Positions 23,691 to 36,582 of a DNA stretch of 64,000 nucleotides are shown in pieces; the stretch's first letter is position 1, and each line of letters starts with the position of its first letter. Made by a program: the position numbers and the translations under genes. The notes under the pieces were generated by a model. The model ran no database searches and was not told the origin of the DNA. It was given only the letters and a program-made list of their open reading frames with translations. The stretch is from Meconema thalassinum. Its lineage: Eukaryota; Arthropoda; Insecta; Orthoptera; Tettigoniidae. Location: assembly GCA_946902985.2 (NCBI GenBank), contig OX336388.2, positions 1,702,923,978-1,702,987,977 on the forward strand, read 5' to 3'.

Positions 23691-25872
23691 GGGCCGAAGG
23701 AATAGCATGAATTGTCTCAGTCGTGTCCAACGACGAACCAATGAAAGGCGGCCGAGTCGATTTTATTGTTGAGATGTACGGTACGCGAGACAAACACCAG
23801 CCATTGTGGTTTAGGGAAATGTTTTTATGAGAAATTGCATAAGGGACACTGGGGCTGAGTTTTAAGCATATTTTATTAAAAAATTCAAATTTTCGAGTTT
23901 GACATATTATTGTACCCCTGACCATAACGGATCAATTAGCGATATCATTTTCCACATTCCGCCATTTTTTGAGGCACGGCGAGACGTTTAAATGCCGGCC
24001 GCACTGCCTTTTAAACGCCCCTTTCTCTTGGTACATTATCCTGTACACGCATTTATGCATTTTTTATCGGAGTAGTTTGAATACGGATTTGAAATTCCCT
24101 CTGTACTACTGGCTCTGCATTGTGCTACTATCTACCGATGAATATTGACACTATTTACTACGTAACCTTTACAAATACTTCAAATTTTTGAAAATAAATA
24201 AATAAATAAATAAATATCTCAAACGGTCGACATTATGAAATTTTGCATTTATATTGTATTTTCTAATTTCATGAGAGTTTCTAGTCGCTAATAGAATGAC
24301 AGTAGATGCAAAATTTATCTTTATTTGATATTTGTGTTGACTTTAGAAGTGTTCGCATGCTCTGTTTATAAACAAGTTATTGGACGCTAGGCTAGTACTT
24401 TTTCGAAATTTATTGTGTTTGTGAAGTTATTAGGGGCGGGGGGCGGGACACACACACATCACACAAGACCAAGGTCACAAAGATGAAGAAGGAGGCTGCA
24501 AAACAGAAGGAGGAAGGTGTTACTTGTGCTGCAGGAGAGTTCTAATGGGAAAGTTGAGTGAAAATATTAAAATATATGCATGTTTTTAGAAAAATGCAGT
24601 TTTCTCAGTTTCACATTTTCTTATGTATAAAATCTAGTACGCGTTACAGATGTAATGCAATTTTCTTGTAAATTAACATGCATGTTCCTTAGTACTTTTT
24701 CCACAAACGTGTGCATTACTTTTTGGTTTGGATTCTGGTTTGCCTGTAAGAAAAAATAAACCTTCAAATTTCAAGAATTTTACAAAAAATAAACTTCATT
24801 GGGGAAAAAAATTATATCTTCAGAGTAAACAATACAATATCAAATTCGATGCACTATTTTATTTGTATAAGAATAAGGTACTAGAAAAAGAAAAAGAAAT
24901 TGTGCTATCTACATTAGTTTGACGCGCTTGACATTTTGAATATTTGAATAATTTGCATATTAATATTGGAAAATAATTAATTTCTATGCAGCTAGTGAAG
25001 CTACATTGATCAAATTTGGCACACATGTTTATATTACCGCATACTACCAGCAAACAAAATATCAAGATTGTACCTTAATATTTACAGGAATTAGAAAACT
25101 CAGTCCCAGTGTCCCTGAGCTGAGATCAATGTAACTATAGTTGTTGGTCTGACGACAACCGTTGCAAATGTGTTGTTGCAGCAGTAGACTACAGTATCAA
25201 TGCTCGCGTTGCACGCATCTCCAGCGAAGGTCTCCACATCGCAACTTTACCATTACCCCGTATGGTGAAATAAATTCTTGTAAGTAGCCTAGCTCTAATA
25301 TCTCTTTCTAGCTTCTTACCGTACTACATTTAACCAAGGTGTTTAGTTAGTATCCCTTGTAGTAATGCCACAGAGTCGGGTCGTAATTCTTATGTGGGTC
25401 CGCTGTCGATATGTAAATCCTCCACCTGTTGCGTACAGCTGGCAGCTTCGGAAGGCTCCTTGCCAGATAGAAAGAAGCTCCCCATTTGCTTTCACATCTA
25501 GAAGACGGATATGATATTTATTGCAGCGTACAATTCGTGTTGAAATAAAAACAAGTAGTTCCGTGAAGAACTAAATAGTCTGTTTTCAAATACCCTACTG
25601 GTCTTCTCCATTTAAAATCTCTCCCGTCTCTTAAAAGGATCTTCCATGTGATGTACTTCTGGTACACGACCTTCGTTGTGATAAAGTAGGCTATAGAATA
25701 ACAATTTCAAACTCAAAACTCAATATCCATAAGTTGTAGTCATTTCAGATAATAAACATTAAAAAATAATATTTTAAGAAAGCAAAATGGTCTTACTGTG
25801 GTACTAGTGCATGTCCTGTCTTAAAACAAAGCTATCATTGTTACTCAAGATTTTTTTATTTTTTATTTTTAG
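23691..25872. other. Gene-free stretch with an (AAAT)n tract
   Basis: It is AT-rich, with (aaat)n at about 24194-24214. The 64-residue frame near 24728 is lysine-rich low-complexity sequence and not convincing. No element ends were recognised. Confidence 0.35.
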
Positions 25873-26200
25873 CGTATGGCATTGAGTGCCGGGAGTGTCC
25901 GAGGACATGTTCGGCTCGCCAGTTTGTAGCTGTTTCTATGCGGACAGCCATGGGGTGAGCTACAAATACCGTCGCGTGTGGAGTGTTGTCTGGGGAGGAA
26001 AGTTTGAGTGTAAGGACGAGGAGTTGGAAGGTAGCGGTTGTGGCCTATAGTTAGGGACCCACCCCGGCATTTGCCAGGAAGGAAGGTGGGAAACCACAGA
26101 AGACCATCATCAAGGTTGCCGGTGGGGGGATTCGAACCTCCTCGCCTCCCGTATGTGAGTGACTGCCTGCAGCCACGCCATAACGACCACGGCTAACTCA
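25873..26200 (-). mobile_element. SINE, family E, with shared tail module
   Basis: The left part, gcgtatggcattgagtgccgggagtgtccgaggacatg, is the tail module also used by family D. The rest differs: gggacccaccccggcatttgccaggaagg and a reverse tRNA-like head (ggggattcgaacctcctcgcctcccgtatgtgag...cgccataacgaccacggc). So the same tail is joined to a different head and body. Confidence 0.7.
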
Positions 26201-26344
26201 CCTTACTCAAGATAACTCACCTCAACACACCTGTGTCCAAAGTTACACGTTGAGGCTTATCTACAATACAGGAATACAATACAACGGAATGATATACTTA
26301 CCCAGAGACAAGCTCAATAGAAGAAAGTAAAATACGTTACTCTC

Positions 26345-26790
26345 CTTCGCGCTCATAACGCTGCAAGTGCATACGACAAGCGTCATATCGCAGCCATTTG
26401 TGCATGTCGGTTAAGTCATGCGGAACCCATTTGGACGCAATCTACCTCATTTTCAGTAAGTACTTCAGGATGTGGAGGACAGTTGAATGCGCCAGTCCGG
26501 TATCTTGCTCTAATTGGCGAATCGTTACGTTCCGATCCACCTCTACTAACGCGGACACCATCTGTACATTGTCATCACTTACTGGTAGGTGACCAGATCG
26601 AGGCATGTGCTCCACACGTTTGCGCCCATCTCGAAAGGTGCAACCCATCTTGCTACCGTCCTGAACGGTAACGCAGCTGCACCGCACGATTCCTGCAATC
26701 CTCGGTAACACTGTTTAGCACTGCGACCCCTAGCACACTGAATTTGTATCCACGTTCTCGGCTCCTGCTTGGAAAACATTGCGACTGTCT
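26345..26790 (-). pseudogene. mariner-like transposase N-terminal remnant
   Basis: Reverse-strand frames give, in order, KQEPRTWIQIQCARGRSAKQCY, ALPFRTVARWV, MPRSGHLPVSDDNVQMVSAL and EVDRNVTIRQLEQDTGLAHS-TVLHILK: the two helix-turn-helix units of a mariner transposase. Near 26345-26440 the following ..RWVPHDLTDMHKWL block is visible in another frame. The catalytic domain is absent. Frameshifts near 26600 and 26440 make it a pseudogene. It is not obviously the missing half of the relic at 15543. Confidence 0.85.
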
Positions 26791-26799
26791 TTCGCGAGC

Positions 26800-27790
26800 G
26801 CTGGTCTCACACTACTCATCTAACAGGCGCGACTGCGCACGAGCGGTGGTTAGGATGGGCGAGGTTATGTGCTCTGAGGGAGGGGATGCAGGGCAGCAAC
26901 CGTCGGTAAAAGTGGCAGCGCCCAACATTGTTGCAACTTGGCACTGAAGCATTGGTGGCAAAACTAGAAAACCAACCCATGTATAATGATTTGAATAGCC
27001 CACCATACGAATCTTCTTTTCGATTGCTTGAGTAGGATTCGAGAAATAATAAAAAAAAATAGGTTTCAAAATTTCGAAGTGTATTCCTTGTATATTTTGG
27101 AAACAATTGAACATGGGAAATCTATACTAAGCTATGAATAAATACTCGCTGTGCCAAGCTTCATTGCTCTCGCATTATTAGATCTATTCAATTCTTGGAC
27201 CTTCATTTCCATATCGAAACTGAGAAGCGATCAAGTGTGCTTAAAAATTCCACAAAATGTCACTGAGATAATTAATAATTTATCAACGAATGCTTGTTCA
27301 AATCCGTCGTTTGTTTCCTATTCTTAATCTTGAAATGTTGATGTGGTCTAGCATAATCATTCCTGTTCTCCAATTTCTCCGGAGTTCTTTCCAAACCGGT
27401 TCCAATGAATATATTCTATTAATAGCCGTATTCGCGTTCTCCTAGACTGCAATGATTCCAGCATCGTTATGTAAGCATAAGTTAGTCGTTGTACCAGCAT
27501 GTCTGTTAAATCTACACAACAAATCTTGGACTTTCTCCACATCTAGTTCATCTTTTTATTATGTACACTCAAAATTAACGATTTATCAAGAGCTTGGTCC
27601 GGATTGAACACACCTGCAATATACAGTAATGAGGGTTGCTGTTTTCTTGTCGTTTCATATAAGGAACTTGGGCGTCGTGCTCATTTAGTCCCAAGTACTT
27701 GGGTGTGTGTAAGTAGAATTTGTCAGATAACCAGTGTTATTGTGGTGGATGTAGTAGTAAAAAAACAAGTAGTTCCGTGAAGAACTAAAT
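26800..27790. other. Gene-free stretch
   Basis: Nothing coding is supported. Near 27690-27760 a piece (cttgggtgtgtgtaagtagaatttgtcagataaccagtg) matches the reverse of the SINE family A tail. Confidence 0.35.
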
Positions 27791-27794
27791 AGCC

Positions 27795-29530
27795 TACTTA
27801 TGTTAATTGCCTCCATCAACACACAAAATTTCAGTTTGATTGCTGTAATAGATTCGTAGATATTGAGAACCGTCTAAATATTTCGGATGGTTGTCATGTT
27901 GAATTTTTATGTATGTAGGCCATAGAGTGATGTACTATTACATGAAGATTATTGTGTAGGTGGTTATTCAACTTCAATCGCATGATTAGGACACAATAAA
28001 AAACGAGATATTAAAATTTCATTCAGCCGCAATCTTGTGGTAATGAAAACAATTGAAATAAATTAGATATCAGTGGATTAAAATTTGTATAAGCATCTAC
28101 CGTACCAAGTTTCACTGCGTTCGAATTGTTAAATTGCGAGAAATGTCTATTTAAATATTTAAATTTCGTGTCACCGTCATGTTAAATTTGTGCTCACCAG
28201 GTTATTGAAAGTCCCATACGTGAACTTATGTTAATAGCCTTTATCAACATACAAAATTTCAGTTTGATTGCTGTCATAGATTAGTAGATACTGAGAACCG
28301 TCTAAATATTTCGTATAGTCGCCATGTTGGATTGTTATACAGGGTCATCGAAAAATAATGCCAACATTTAAAAAAAATGATAGCACCGAAACCCTTTATG
28401 TTAAACGTGTAATTCTTTCACTGAACGCCAGCTGGTTAAAGTAAGTTTAGTTTTGGAGGAGACGTGACCTTGCTATGCGCACACTAGATGCACAGTAGCC
28501 AAGGTCGTCCGGGGCCGCGCGCGCCCATGAAGTCCTGAACTCACCCCTTTGGATTATTTTTTCTGGGGGTACATTAAAACATTGTGTATGCAGAAAAAAT
28601 TCTGGATTTGGAGCACCTGCGGGAGAGAATTTCTGCCGCCATCTTCCCAGTTACTCCTGAAATGATTGCACGTACCAATCCAGCCATTGGGAAATCGTGC
28701 GTTCAATGCTGATGTTGGTGGTCTGCCTAGCCTAGATTTTTTCTCTACAGTCCCTGTTTCCTTAAACTGATTAAACCATCGAATGACAGCTTTGTAATCA
28801 GGTACAGTTTGTCGGGCGCCCGCCCCCAGCCGACCTTGGCTACTGCGCATCTAGTGTGCGCATAGCAAGGTCACGTCCCCTCCAAAACAAAACTTAATTT
28901 AACCAGCTGGCGTTCAGTGAAAGAATTACACGTTTAACATAAAGGGTTTCAGTGCTATATTTTTTTTTAATGTTGGCATTATTTTTCGATGACCCTGTAT
29001 ATGTTAGCCAAAGAGTAATGTACCATTAGATGAACATAATTGCGTAGGTTCATTATTCAAACTTTCACTTCGTTCGCATGATTAGGACACAAGAAATAAA
29101 TACTTAATTTGAAAATTTCGCACAGTCGCCATCTTGAGGTTATGAAAACAATTAATTAGATGTTCGTGCATTACAATGTGTATAAACATTTACTGCACCA
29201 AGTTTCACTACGTTTGGATGGTTGAATCGCGCTTTTAAAAAATATTTAAATGTTTCAACATTGCTTGGCCGCCATGTTCGTTTTGTAGTTAACAGGTTTT
29301 TCAAATCCTCATAGGCGATCTTCTAGTTGTGCCCTCTAGCACCGTACAAAATTTTAGCGTGATATCAGTAATAGTTTCGGAGATAATGCCGGTGAAATAT
29401 TTCGCATAGCCACCATGTTGGATTGGTGAGATGTAATGAAATTTGAAGGGCACGGTCGGGGTCGGACGAAATAGTACTAAGACCGTACCAAGTTTCATTG
29501 AAATCGCTCCAGCCGTTTAGATTTCATTAA
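27795..29530. repeat. About 425-bp imperfect tandem repeat of an interspersed element
   Basis: The phrase ttaat(t/a)gcct-atcaaca-acaaaatttcagtttgattgctgt begins at about 27798 and again at about 28222. In both copies it is followed by ccgtctaaatatttcg, gccatgttg-att, gatgaacat or equivalent, cgcatgattaggacac and caagtttcactac/gtt. Copy two is split by the transposon at 28338-28999. A third diverged, shorter unit spans about 29320-29530 and ends in cacacacaca. A related piece lies at 61660-61990. No protein is encoded. Confidence 0.7.
28338..28999 (-). mobile_element. Deleted Tc1/mariner-like transposon with long inverted repeats
   Basis: The left end tacagggtcatcgaaaaataatgccaacatt and the right end aatgttggcattatttttcgatgaccctgta are complementary. 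The arms continue for about 170 bases (cgtgtaattctttcactgaacgcc; accttgctatgcgcacactagatgc). TA lies on each side (28336-28337 and 29000-29001), the Tc1/mariner target. A reverse-strand frame at 28554-28850 keeps a helix-turn-helix piece (VPDYKAVIRWFNQFKETGTV and KSRLGRPPTS) of a transposase; the DDE domain is deleted. Confidence 0.88.
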
Positions 29531-30600
29531 GGGGACACACACACATACGCAACACACACTCACTGGCAAAAGGTGATCTCAAAATCCTATTTTTTATTTT
29601 TTTATTTTTTGTTCATAAAATGAAAATAGGCTAAATATATAGTTTATGTAATGGTCTTTCTTCCAGATACAATTATCCCAGTCAACTCGTTAAAACCTTT
29701 CATAAGACCTAATGTTGTTAAACATTTAATATCCTTTTATGCATTTTCTACATTAAATCACGCTCTTTATAGAAAAAAAAACAAGGTGTCCAGCAAAGAA
29801 CATATAGCCTACCTTTTCCTAAATGTATGGGTATAGTTATAACTATTTGTCCTTATCAATGTGCATAAGTTAAGTACAGAATCTCACTTTCACAGACTAG
29901 GAATATCCTGTACTAGCACCAACAGATAGCGTACAGGTATTATGTGGGATTGTTTTGCTCTTTAGATCAAATAACATTTGCAAATAACACACAATAGTCT
30001 GTTAAAAATGCTTTAAAATAACCATTTATCGTATTATGAACGTCATTATGTCATTCTTCGAATTCGATGCGTATAGAATGTGAACGGAAGACAAACCAAT
30101 GGAGTCCCATATAGAACAGTCATGATAACTGGCGGAAAAGTTTAGTATAAGATCACCCTATTTCGTCAAAGATATTTATATGCATTTTACATGCCCATGC
30201 ATGGTATCGCATGGGCCACCACAAAGTTGGCATCGAGGCTGACGATGCGAGCTGCGCTCCCCTCTACCGGTCTAGACAATGAGCCTTTGAAACCTACTAT
30301 ACCGCTGATTTTTTTCTCGCGGCTATCCTTGGTGGCGAGCGCATTCTAACGGCCACAAGAGGAAACTTTTGGATTACATCTTTGGCATGGGTTTCAACAG
30401 GCTGGTGTAGAGCGCAGATCGCATCAAGTCGGCCGTGGTTGGCAACGCATTGTTCATCTCATTGGTGGTAGATTTCTCTCGAGCAGATCCGGTGAAAAAC
30501 TTTGTTTTAATTAAATATATATTTTCCATTGCAAAATGCACAATATAACGCTTAATTTTATAACGTCTGAGTAATTAAAAACAATAAATATTTTAAAAAA
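29531..30600. other. Gene-free stretch
   Basis: AT-rich, with no recognised element and no convincing frame. Confidence 0.3.
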
Positions 30601-30617
30601 TCAAGCAAAAAAATAAC

Positions 30618-30695
30618 AACTCTGATAGGGTTTGAACCCCGGCCAAACGGGTAAAAGACTAATTCTTTACCACTGAGCCAAATATGTCCACCGAA
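30618..30695 (-). mobile_element. tRNA-like SINE head remnant
   Basis: On the reverse strand tttggctcagtggtaaagaattag resembles an A-box region and ggccggggttcaaaccctatc a B-box region, followed by AT-rich sequence with T runs. Acceptor-stem pairing is not evident, so a SINE relic is more likely than a working tRNA gene. Confidence 0.45.
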
Positions 30696-30714
30696 ATTCA
30701 TCATTATCAATTGA

Positions 30715-31066
30715 CTTACGTACAACGGAGTTGGGTGAAGACCAGTTTGGTTTCAGGAGAAATGTAGGAACAATGGAAGCTGTACTAAGTCTTAGGCTGA
30801 TTTTGGAAGGTAAAATAAGGAAAGATAAGAGAACGTTCATGGCATTTGTAGACTTAGAAAAGGCTTTTGATATCGATGATTGGACTAAATTGTTTGACAT
30901 TTTGAAAACGATTGGAATAAAGTACAGGGATGGGAGGGTGATCTACAATCTATACAGAAACCAGGCAGCAGTCATTCGAGCTGAAGGACATGAGAGAGAA
31001 GCTGGTATTCAGAAAGGTGTAAGGCAAGGCGGCAACTTATCACCCACACTTTTCAATCTTTACATT
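30715..31066 (+). pseudogene. LINE reverse transcriptase fragment, 5' side of the split
   Basis: The frame reads EDQFGFRRNVGTMEAVLSLR, FMAFVDLEKAFD (catalytic Asp), YNLYRNQAAVIR and KGVRQGGNLSPTLFNLYI, which is a LINE reverse transcriptase palm. It stops being LINE at 31066, where an LTR begins (tgtaacg at 31067). The frame continues as LINE at 60500-60503 onward (cattgaacaagcaatgaag). The fragment is truncated on its 5' side near 30715, and the residues after GVRQG differ from the usual GC. The clade is not fixed; the motif style suits RTE- or CR1-like groups. Confidence 0.88.
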
Positions 31067-31093
31067 TGTAACGTAATCTTGATTACGGTACAA

Positions 31094-31137
<44 letters not shown>

Positions 31138-32391
31138 AGTCATTGTGTAATTATTATTATTATTATTATTGAAATATCAAAGTTATATCGTTTTATTCAC
31201 CCATTAATATCAAGGGAGGGGCCATACCATATTCACGTCATTACCATAATCATATATAATATTGTCAAGTGTTTAGATTTAGAAATAGGGTTTTTATAGA
31301 GGTCTAGGGCTGTTTTATTAGTTAAATTGTAAAGACAGGACGGGCATGGTTGGAAGAAGTTATGGACGGTGAAGCAACATATTGCAAGAAAATGTATTTC
31401 TGGAACGAAGCCAAGCTGACAGGAGACAAGGGCTTGGAGAAAGATTTGGGCGGAAAATATATATGCGCAACGAGAGGAATAGCGGGTTCTGAGTGGAATA
31501 TTTGAAGTACGCGGGCCTGTATTCCCGCTCGGAGAAGTTACAGCGTCGCTTGAGGACTGAGAAATGCTTTGCTATAATTGGTCTGATGGGTCGCGGGCAA
31601 ATTTATGCCGCGAAACATCGGGACCATTCAGAGTGTATATAAGCCCAGCGCGACTTCAGCACTGGCTATTCAAATCTATAGATTCTATTCTGTCATTCAC
31701 TTATTCGATCACGAACTCACTCATTGACTTTGTGAGACGTAGACTCTGTCAGTCCCTCAGTAAGATGGGACTTAGTGAATTCAATTAGCCTGGTTTGTTC
31801 AAATTTGCTTACCATGGTGATCAAACTCTGAAACAAGCAGCAGCAGCAGCAACAACAACAACAACAACAACAACAACCACAACAACTAGACGAAGTACAG
31901 TTAGCAAAGTGAAAACATGTTTTCAAAGGTCAATAAACGCGTGTTGGCGTAAGATCTCAAATTAGACTGCAAGCAGAACAACGAGATGGACTTTGAACCA
32001 CAAGGCACCAGGTATGTGGACCGAGTTATTATCAACACAGAAGATCAGCGCTAGCGAGAAGACAGTCAATATTGCCCAGCAATTAGGGAATATTAATGCA
32101 CATATTGTACACAGCTCGAAACCTCAGATCAAATGTTATTAATAATTTTGTTGTAAATAAACCAGTATTAGTTAAAATGTCTTGTTCATTGGGAGTTGAA
32201 TATATAGGATAGTTGGAATGCAAAGAGTATCTCATAGAGCAAGTTTTTTTCCCTACGCTCCGATGATAGATCTTGCCTCAAGGAAGGGAGCGGCCGTGGC
32301 TAAATAAAATTTTAATGTGTTATCTTTACGATAACTGGCGCCCAGTAAATCTAAATTAATAAAGTGTATGTCGTCTGTCTAGACAGGCCAA
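31067..32391 (+). repeat. 5' LTR, first segment (interrupted by the Helitron)
   Basis: It starts tgtaacgtaatcttgattacgg with an (ATT)n run near 31097-31169, then matches the 3' LTR to ...tctagacaggccaa. It carries a TATA box (tatataag, 31636-31643) and an aataaa signal near 32156. Relative to the 3' LTR it has an extra tattctgtca-type 10 bases near 31687 and a longer CAG/CAA run near 31840-31875. Confidence 0.93.
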
Positions 32392-32413
32392 TCTATATAT
32401 ATAAAGCACAAAG

Positions 32414-32442
32414 TTTGTCTGTCTGTCTGTCTGTCTGTCTGT
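32414..32442 (+). repeat. (TCTG)n microsatellite
   Basis: A run of tctg units directly follows the Helitron 5' end and precedes the 128-bp array. Confidence 0.9.
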
Positions 32443-32455
32443 TATGTATACAAAT

Positions 32456-34855
32456 CTACACCGTTTCACCGATCTCAACCAAAATTTGTATACTTACCCT
32501 TTGGATCCCTGCGGGTAACCCTGTCAACTTTAAATTTCGGACAGACCACCCCATTCCCTGCATTTAGGCCCTTTTGCACAAATCTACACCGTTTCACCGA
32601 TCTGCACCAAAATTTGTATACCTACCCTTTGGAACACTGCGAGTAACGCTGTCTACTTAAAATTTCGGACAGACCACCCCATTCCCTGCATTTAGGCCCT
32701 TTGGTCCAAATCTACACCGTTTCACCGATTTGAACCAAAATTTGTATACTTACCCTTTGGAACCCTGCGAGTAACACTGTCTGCTTGAAATTGCGGACAG
32801 ACCAATCCATTCACTGCATTTAGGCCCTTTGTCCCAAATCTAAACCGTTTCACCGATCTTAACAAAAATTTGTATATTTACCCTTTGTAACACTGCGACT
32901 AACACTGTCTGTTTTAAATTGCGGAGAGGCTACTCCATCCCCTGCATTAAGGCCCTTTGGCGCAAATCTACACCGTTTCATCGATCTGAATCAAAATTTG
33001 TATACTTACCCTTTGAAACCCTGCGAGTAACACTGTCCACTTAAAATTTCGGACAGACCACCCCATTTCCTGCATTCAGGCCCTTTGGTCCAAATCTACA
33101 CCGTTTCACCGATCAGAACCAACATTCGTATTCTTACCCTTTGGTACCCTGCGAGAAACACTGTCTGCTTGAAATTGCGGTCAGACCACTCCATTCCCTG
33201 CATTTAGGCCCTTTGGCACAAATCTACACCGTTCCATCGATCTGAACCAAAATTTGTATACTTACCCTTTGGAACCCTGCGAGTAACACTGTCCACTCAA
33301 AATTTCCCTGCATTTAGGTCCTTTGGCCCAATTCTACACCGTTTCACCGATCAGAACCAACATTCGGATACCTATCCTTTGGTACCCTGCGAGTAATACT
33401 GTCTGCTTGAAATTGCGGACAAACCACTCCATTCCCTGCATTTAGGCCCTTTGGCACAAATCTACACCGTTTCACCGATCAGAACCAAAATTCGTATTCT
33501 TACCCTTTGGTACCCTGCGAGAAACACTGTCTACTTGAAATTGCGGACAGACCACTCCATTCCCTGCATTTAGGCCCTTTGGAACAAATCTACACCGTTT
33601 CACCGATCTGAACCAAAATTTGTATACTTACCCTTTGGAACCCTGCGAGTAACACTGTCCACTTAAAATTTCGGACAGACCACCCCATTCCCTGCATTTA
33701 GGTCCTTTGGCACAAATCTACACCGTTTCACCGATCAGAACCAACATTCGGATACTTATCCTTTGGTACCCTGCGAGGAATACTGTCTGCTTGAAATTGC
33801 GGACAGACCACTCCATTCCCTGCATTTAGGCCCTTTGGCCCAAATCTACACTGTTTCACTGATCTCAACCAAAATTTGTATAGTTACCCTTTGGAACACT
33901 GCGAGTAACAGTCTGCTTGAAATTGCGGAGAGGCCACTCCAACCCCTGCATTTAGGCCGTTTGGCACAAATCTACACCGTTTCACCGATCTGACCCAAAT
34001 TTTACATACTTACCCTTTGGAACCCGACAAGTAACAAACACTGTTCACTTTAAATTTCGGACAGACCACACTATTCTCTGCTTTTTTGGCCCTTTGGCAC
34101 AAAACTACACCGTTTCACCGATCTCAAATAATTACCCTTTGCAACTCGACGAGTAACACTGTCCACTCGAAATTTCGGACAGACCACTCCATTCCCCGCA
34201 TTTAGGCCCTTTGGCACAAATCTACATCGTTCACCGATCGAATACAAAACGTGTATACTTACCCTTTGGAACCCGATGAGTAACACTGTCCACTCGAAAT
34301 TTCGGACAGACCACTCCATTCGCTGCATTTAGGCCCTTTTGCACATATCTACATCGTTTCACCGATCTGAACCTAAATTTGTATATTTACCCTTTGGAAC
34401 CCGACGAGTAACACTGTCCACTTAAAACTTTGGACAGACAACTCCATTTCCTGCATTTAGGCCCTTTGGCAAAATCTACCCTGTTTCACCGATCTGAGCC
34501 AAATTTTACATACTCACCCTTTGGAAACCGACGTGTAACACTTTCTACATGAAATTTCGGATAGACCATTCCATTTACCGCATTTAGGCTCTTTGGCAAA
34601 AATCTACATAGTTTCACCCATCTCAACCAATCTTTATGTAAGTTACTTACCCTTTGGAACCCGACGAGTAACACTGTCTGCTTGAACTTTCGGACAGAGC
34701 ACTCCATTCCCTGTATTTAGACCCTTTGTCACAAATCTATATCGTTTCACCAATCTGGATCAAAATTTGTATACTTACTCTTTGGAACCCAACGAGTATC
34801 ACTGTCCACTTTTAAATTTCTGACATACCTCTCCATTCCCTGCATTTAGCTCAGG
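32456..34855. repeat. 128-bp tandem repeat, about 19 copies
   Basis: The phrase ctacaccgtttcacc recurs at 32456, 32584, 32712, 32840, 32968, 33096 and 33224 (steps of 128), then 33334, 33462, 33590, 33718, 33846 and 33972, and less regularly to about 34737. Units share gtatacttaccctttggaac, acactgtc-act, ggacagaccac-ccattccctgcatttaggccctttgg. Copies at the left are more regular. Apparent frames across it are repeat artefacts. Confidence 0.95.
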
Positions 34856-35640
34856 AATCCCTCGGGGTTGCCAGCTTCCTAACTCACCCGCCATGAGCCC
34901 TTGTGGGTATACCAGAAATGGTGGGGCTACACACACCCTGCCTCTTTGAGGGCCTTGAGCAGAAGACAGGAGATATAATGAAACGGAATAGAAGGCAGAC
35001 CCCTCGAAGAATGAGGGCATCAGGAAAGATGAGACAACGGCCAATTAAGCGGGAAATTGAAAGACTCCCTAGCCCTCGGATGCCCTAATACAGTCGGGGT
35101 CGGAAGAGAACAAGAGTTGACCAAGGGAGGCCGACAGGAAAGAGAACTGAAAGGAGCCTGGCACCAGGAAGTAGAAGAGATGTCAGACTCAGCTGGGGTC
35201 CGGTGGTCGCCAACCCACGTCCCACAAGTTGTGAGACTCTGGGGGAGGCAGTTGTGAGAATAGCTTGCTAATTCATCGCGAGGTACATGAGAGGACTTTC
35301 CAGGGCTGTATATACTGATGCCAGCACAGGGCCGTTGCTCAAGCCACTGTGGTGTTGCGAAAGAGTGAGTTATTCCCCGGCCAATCTAAATACGACGGGA
35401 AACCTCGAACTTGTGTCATCATATTTCGTCATCATCTACGATCATCTCAGGTTCGTGCAGCTTGGACCCATTTTCTTTGCCGAGCAGTACGCCATAAGCT
35501 CTTTCACTAGACTCATCGAGTACAGGCCTAAGCCAGAAAATAAGGTTGAGACTTTGGAAGACATCGAAGCTAGACATCTGAATTACCTATATCAGTTGTA
35601 AATTACACCATGTTCGTTTAGTAGTCATTTTTTAATTGTT
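34856..35640. other. Unassigned Helitron interior
   Basis: No known element is recognised. A 104-codon plus-strand frame (35287-35601) has no familiar motif. The gctgtatatactgatgcc near 35306 is a TATA-like string. It may be host or element DNA captured by the Helitron; this is inference. Confidence 0.3.
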
Positions 35641-36578
35641 GTTGTTTGAGTCTTCAGTCTTTTGACTGGTTTGATGCAGCCCTCCATGCCTCCCTGTCCT
35701 GAGCTAATCGTTTCATCTCTACATAACTACCACACCCCACATCCAAGGCAATCTGTTTAACATATTCTAACCTTGGTCTACCCCTACAGTTCTTGTCCTC
35801 GACCCTTCCTTCCATAACTAAGCTTGCTATTCCTGGGTGTCTTAGTATGTGTCCTACCAACCTATCTCTTCTCTTCATTAGCAGTCGCCAGAAACATCTC
35901 TCCTCTCCCACTCGGCTTAAAACCTCTTTGTTTGTAACCCTATCTACCCATCTGATCTTCATCATTCTCCTGTAACACCACATTTCAAATGCTTCAATTC
36001 TCCTCTTTTCTGCTACACCAATAGTCCAAGTTTCACTTCCATAGAGCGCCACGCTCTAGACAAAGGCTTTCAATAATTACTTCCTAATACCTAAATCTAT
36101 ATTCGATGTCAGCAGATTCCTTTTTTGTAGAAATGCTTTCTTTGCCTGAGCCAACCTACTTTTTATATCCTCTTTGCTTCGTCCATCACTGGTTATTCTG
36201 CTTCCTAAGTAACAGAAGTCTCCTGCTTCCTTCAGCTTTTCACCTGCCAATTTGATCTCCACAGAGGTTTCTGATTTATTTCGGCTGCATTCCAGTATTT
36301 TTGTTTTACATTTATTAATTTTCATCATGATTTCTTTCCGTAAGACGGAGTCCATACCATTCAAAAACTCATTCAAATCCTCAGGCTTGTCGGCCAAGAT
36401 GACGATGTCATCAGCAAATCGCAGAGTTGAAATTATTTCTCCTTGAATCTTCACTCCCACTTTACATTTTTCTCTAATCTCCTTCATTGCTTGTTCAATG
36501 TAAAGATTGAAAAGTATGGGTGATTAGTTGCAGCCTTGCCTTACACCTTTCTGAATACCAGCTTCTCTCTTATGTCCT
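35641..36578 (-). pseudogene. LINE 3' fragment (reverse transcriptase C-terminal half)
   Basis: On the reverse strand it reads RFADDIVILADKPEDLNEFL (catalytic Asp pair), LECSRNKSETSVEIKLAGEK, CYLGSRITSDGRSKEDIKSR, ALYGSETWTIG and GRPRLEYVKQIALD. It matches the fragment at 60500-61335 closely, so it is the same LINE family, 5' truncated at 36578 inside Helitron sequence. A TAG near 36523 and frame breaks near 36070 make it inactive. Confidence 0.88.
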
Positions 36579-36582
36579 TCCT

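Noticed and set aside
24728..24922. 64-codon Lys/Phe-rich frame
   Set aside because: Low complexity in AT-rich DNA with no context supporting a gene.
31717..31926. Poly-Cys frame in the 5' LTR (and its partner at 59727-59951)
   Set aside because: It is the reverse reading of a CAG/CAA microsatellite.
32364..34707. Several 60-85-codon frames across 32.3-34.7 kb
   Set aside because: They follow the 128-bp tandem repeat on both strands and carry no protein features.
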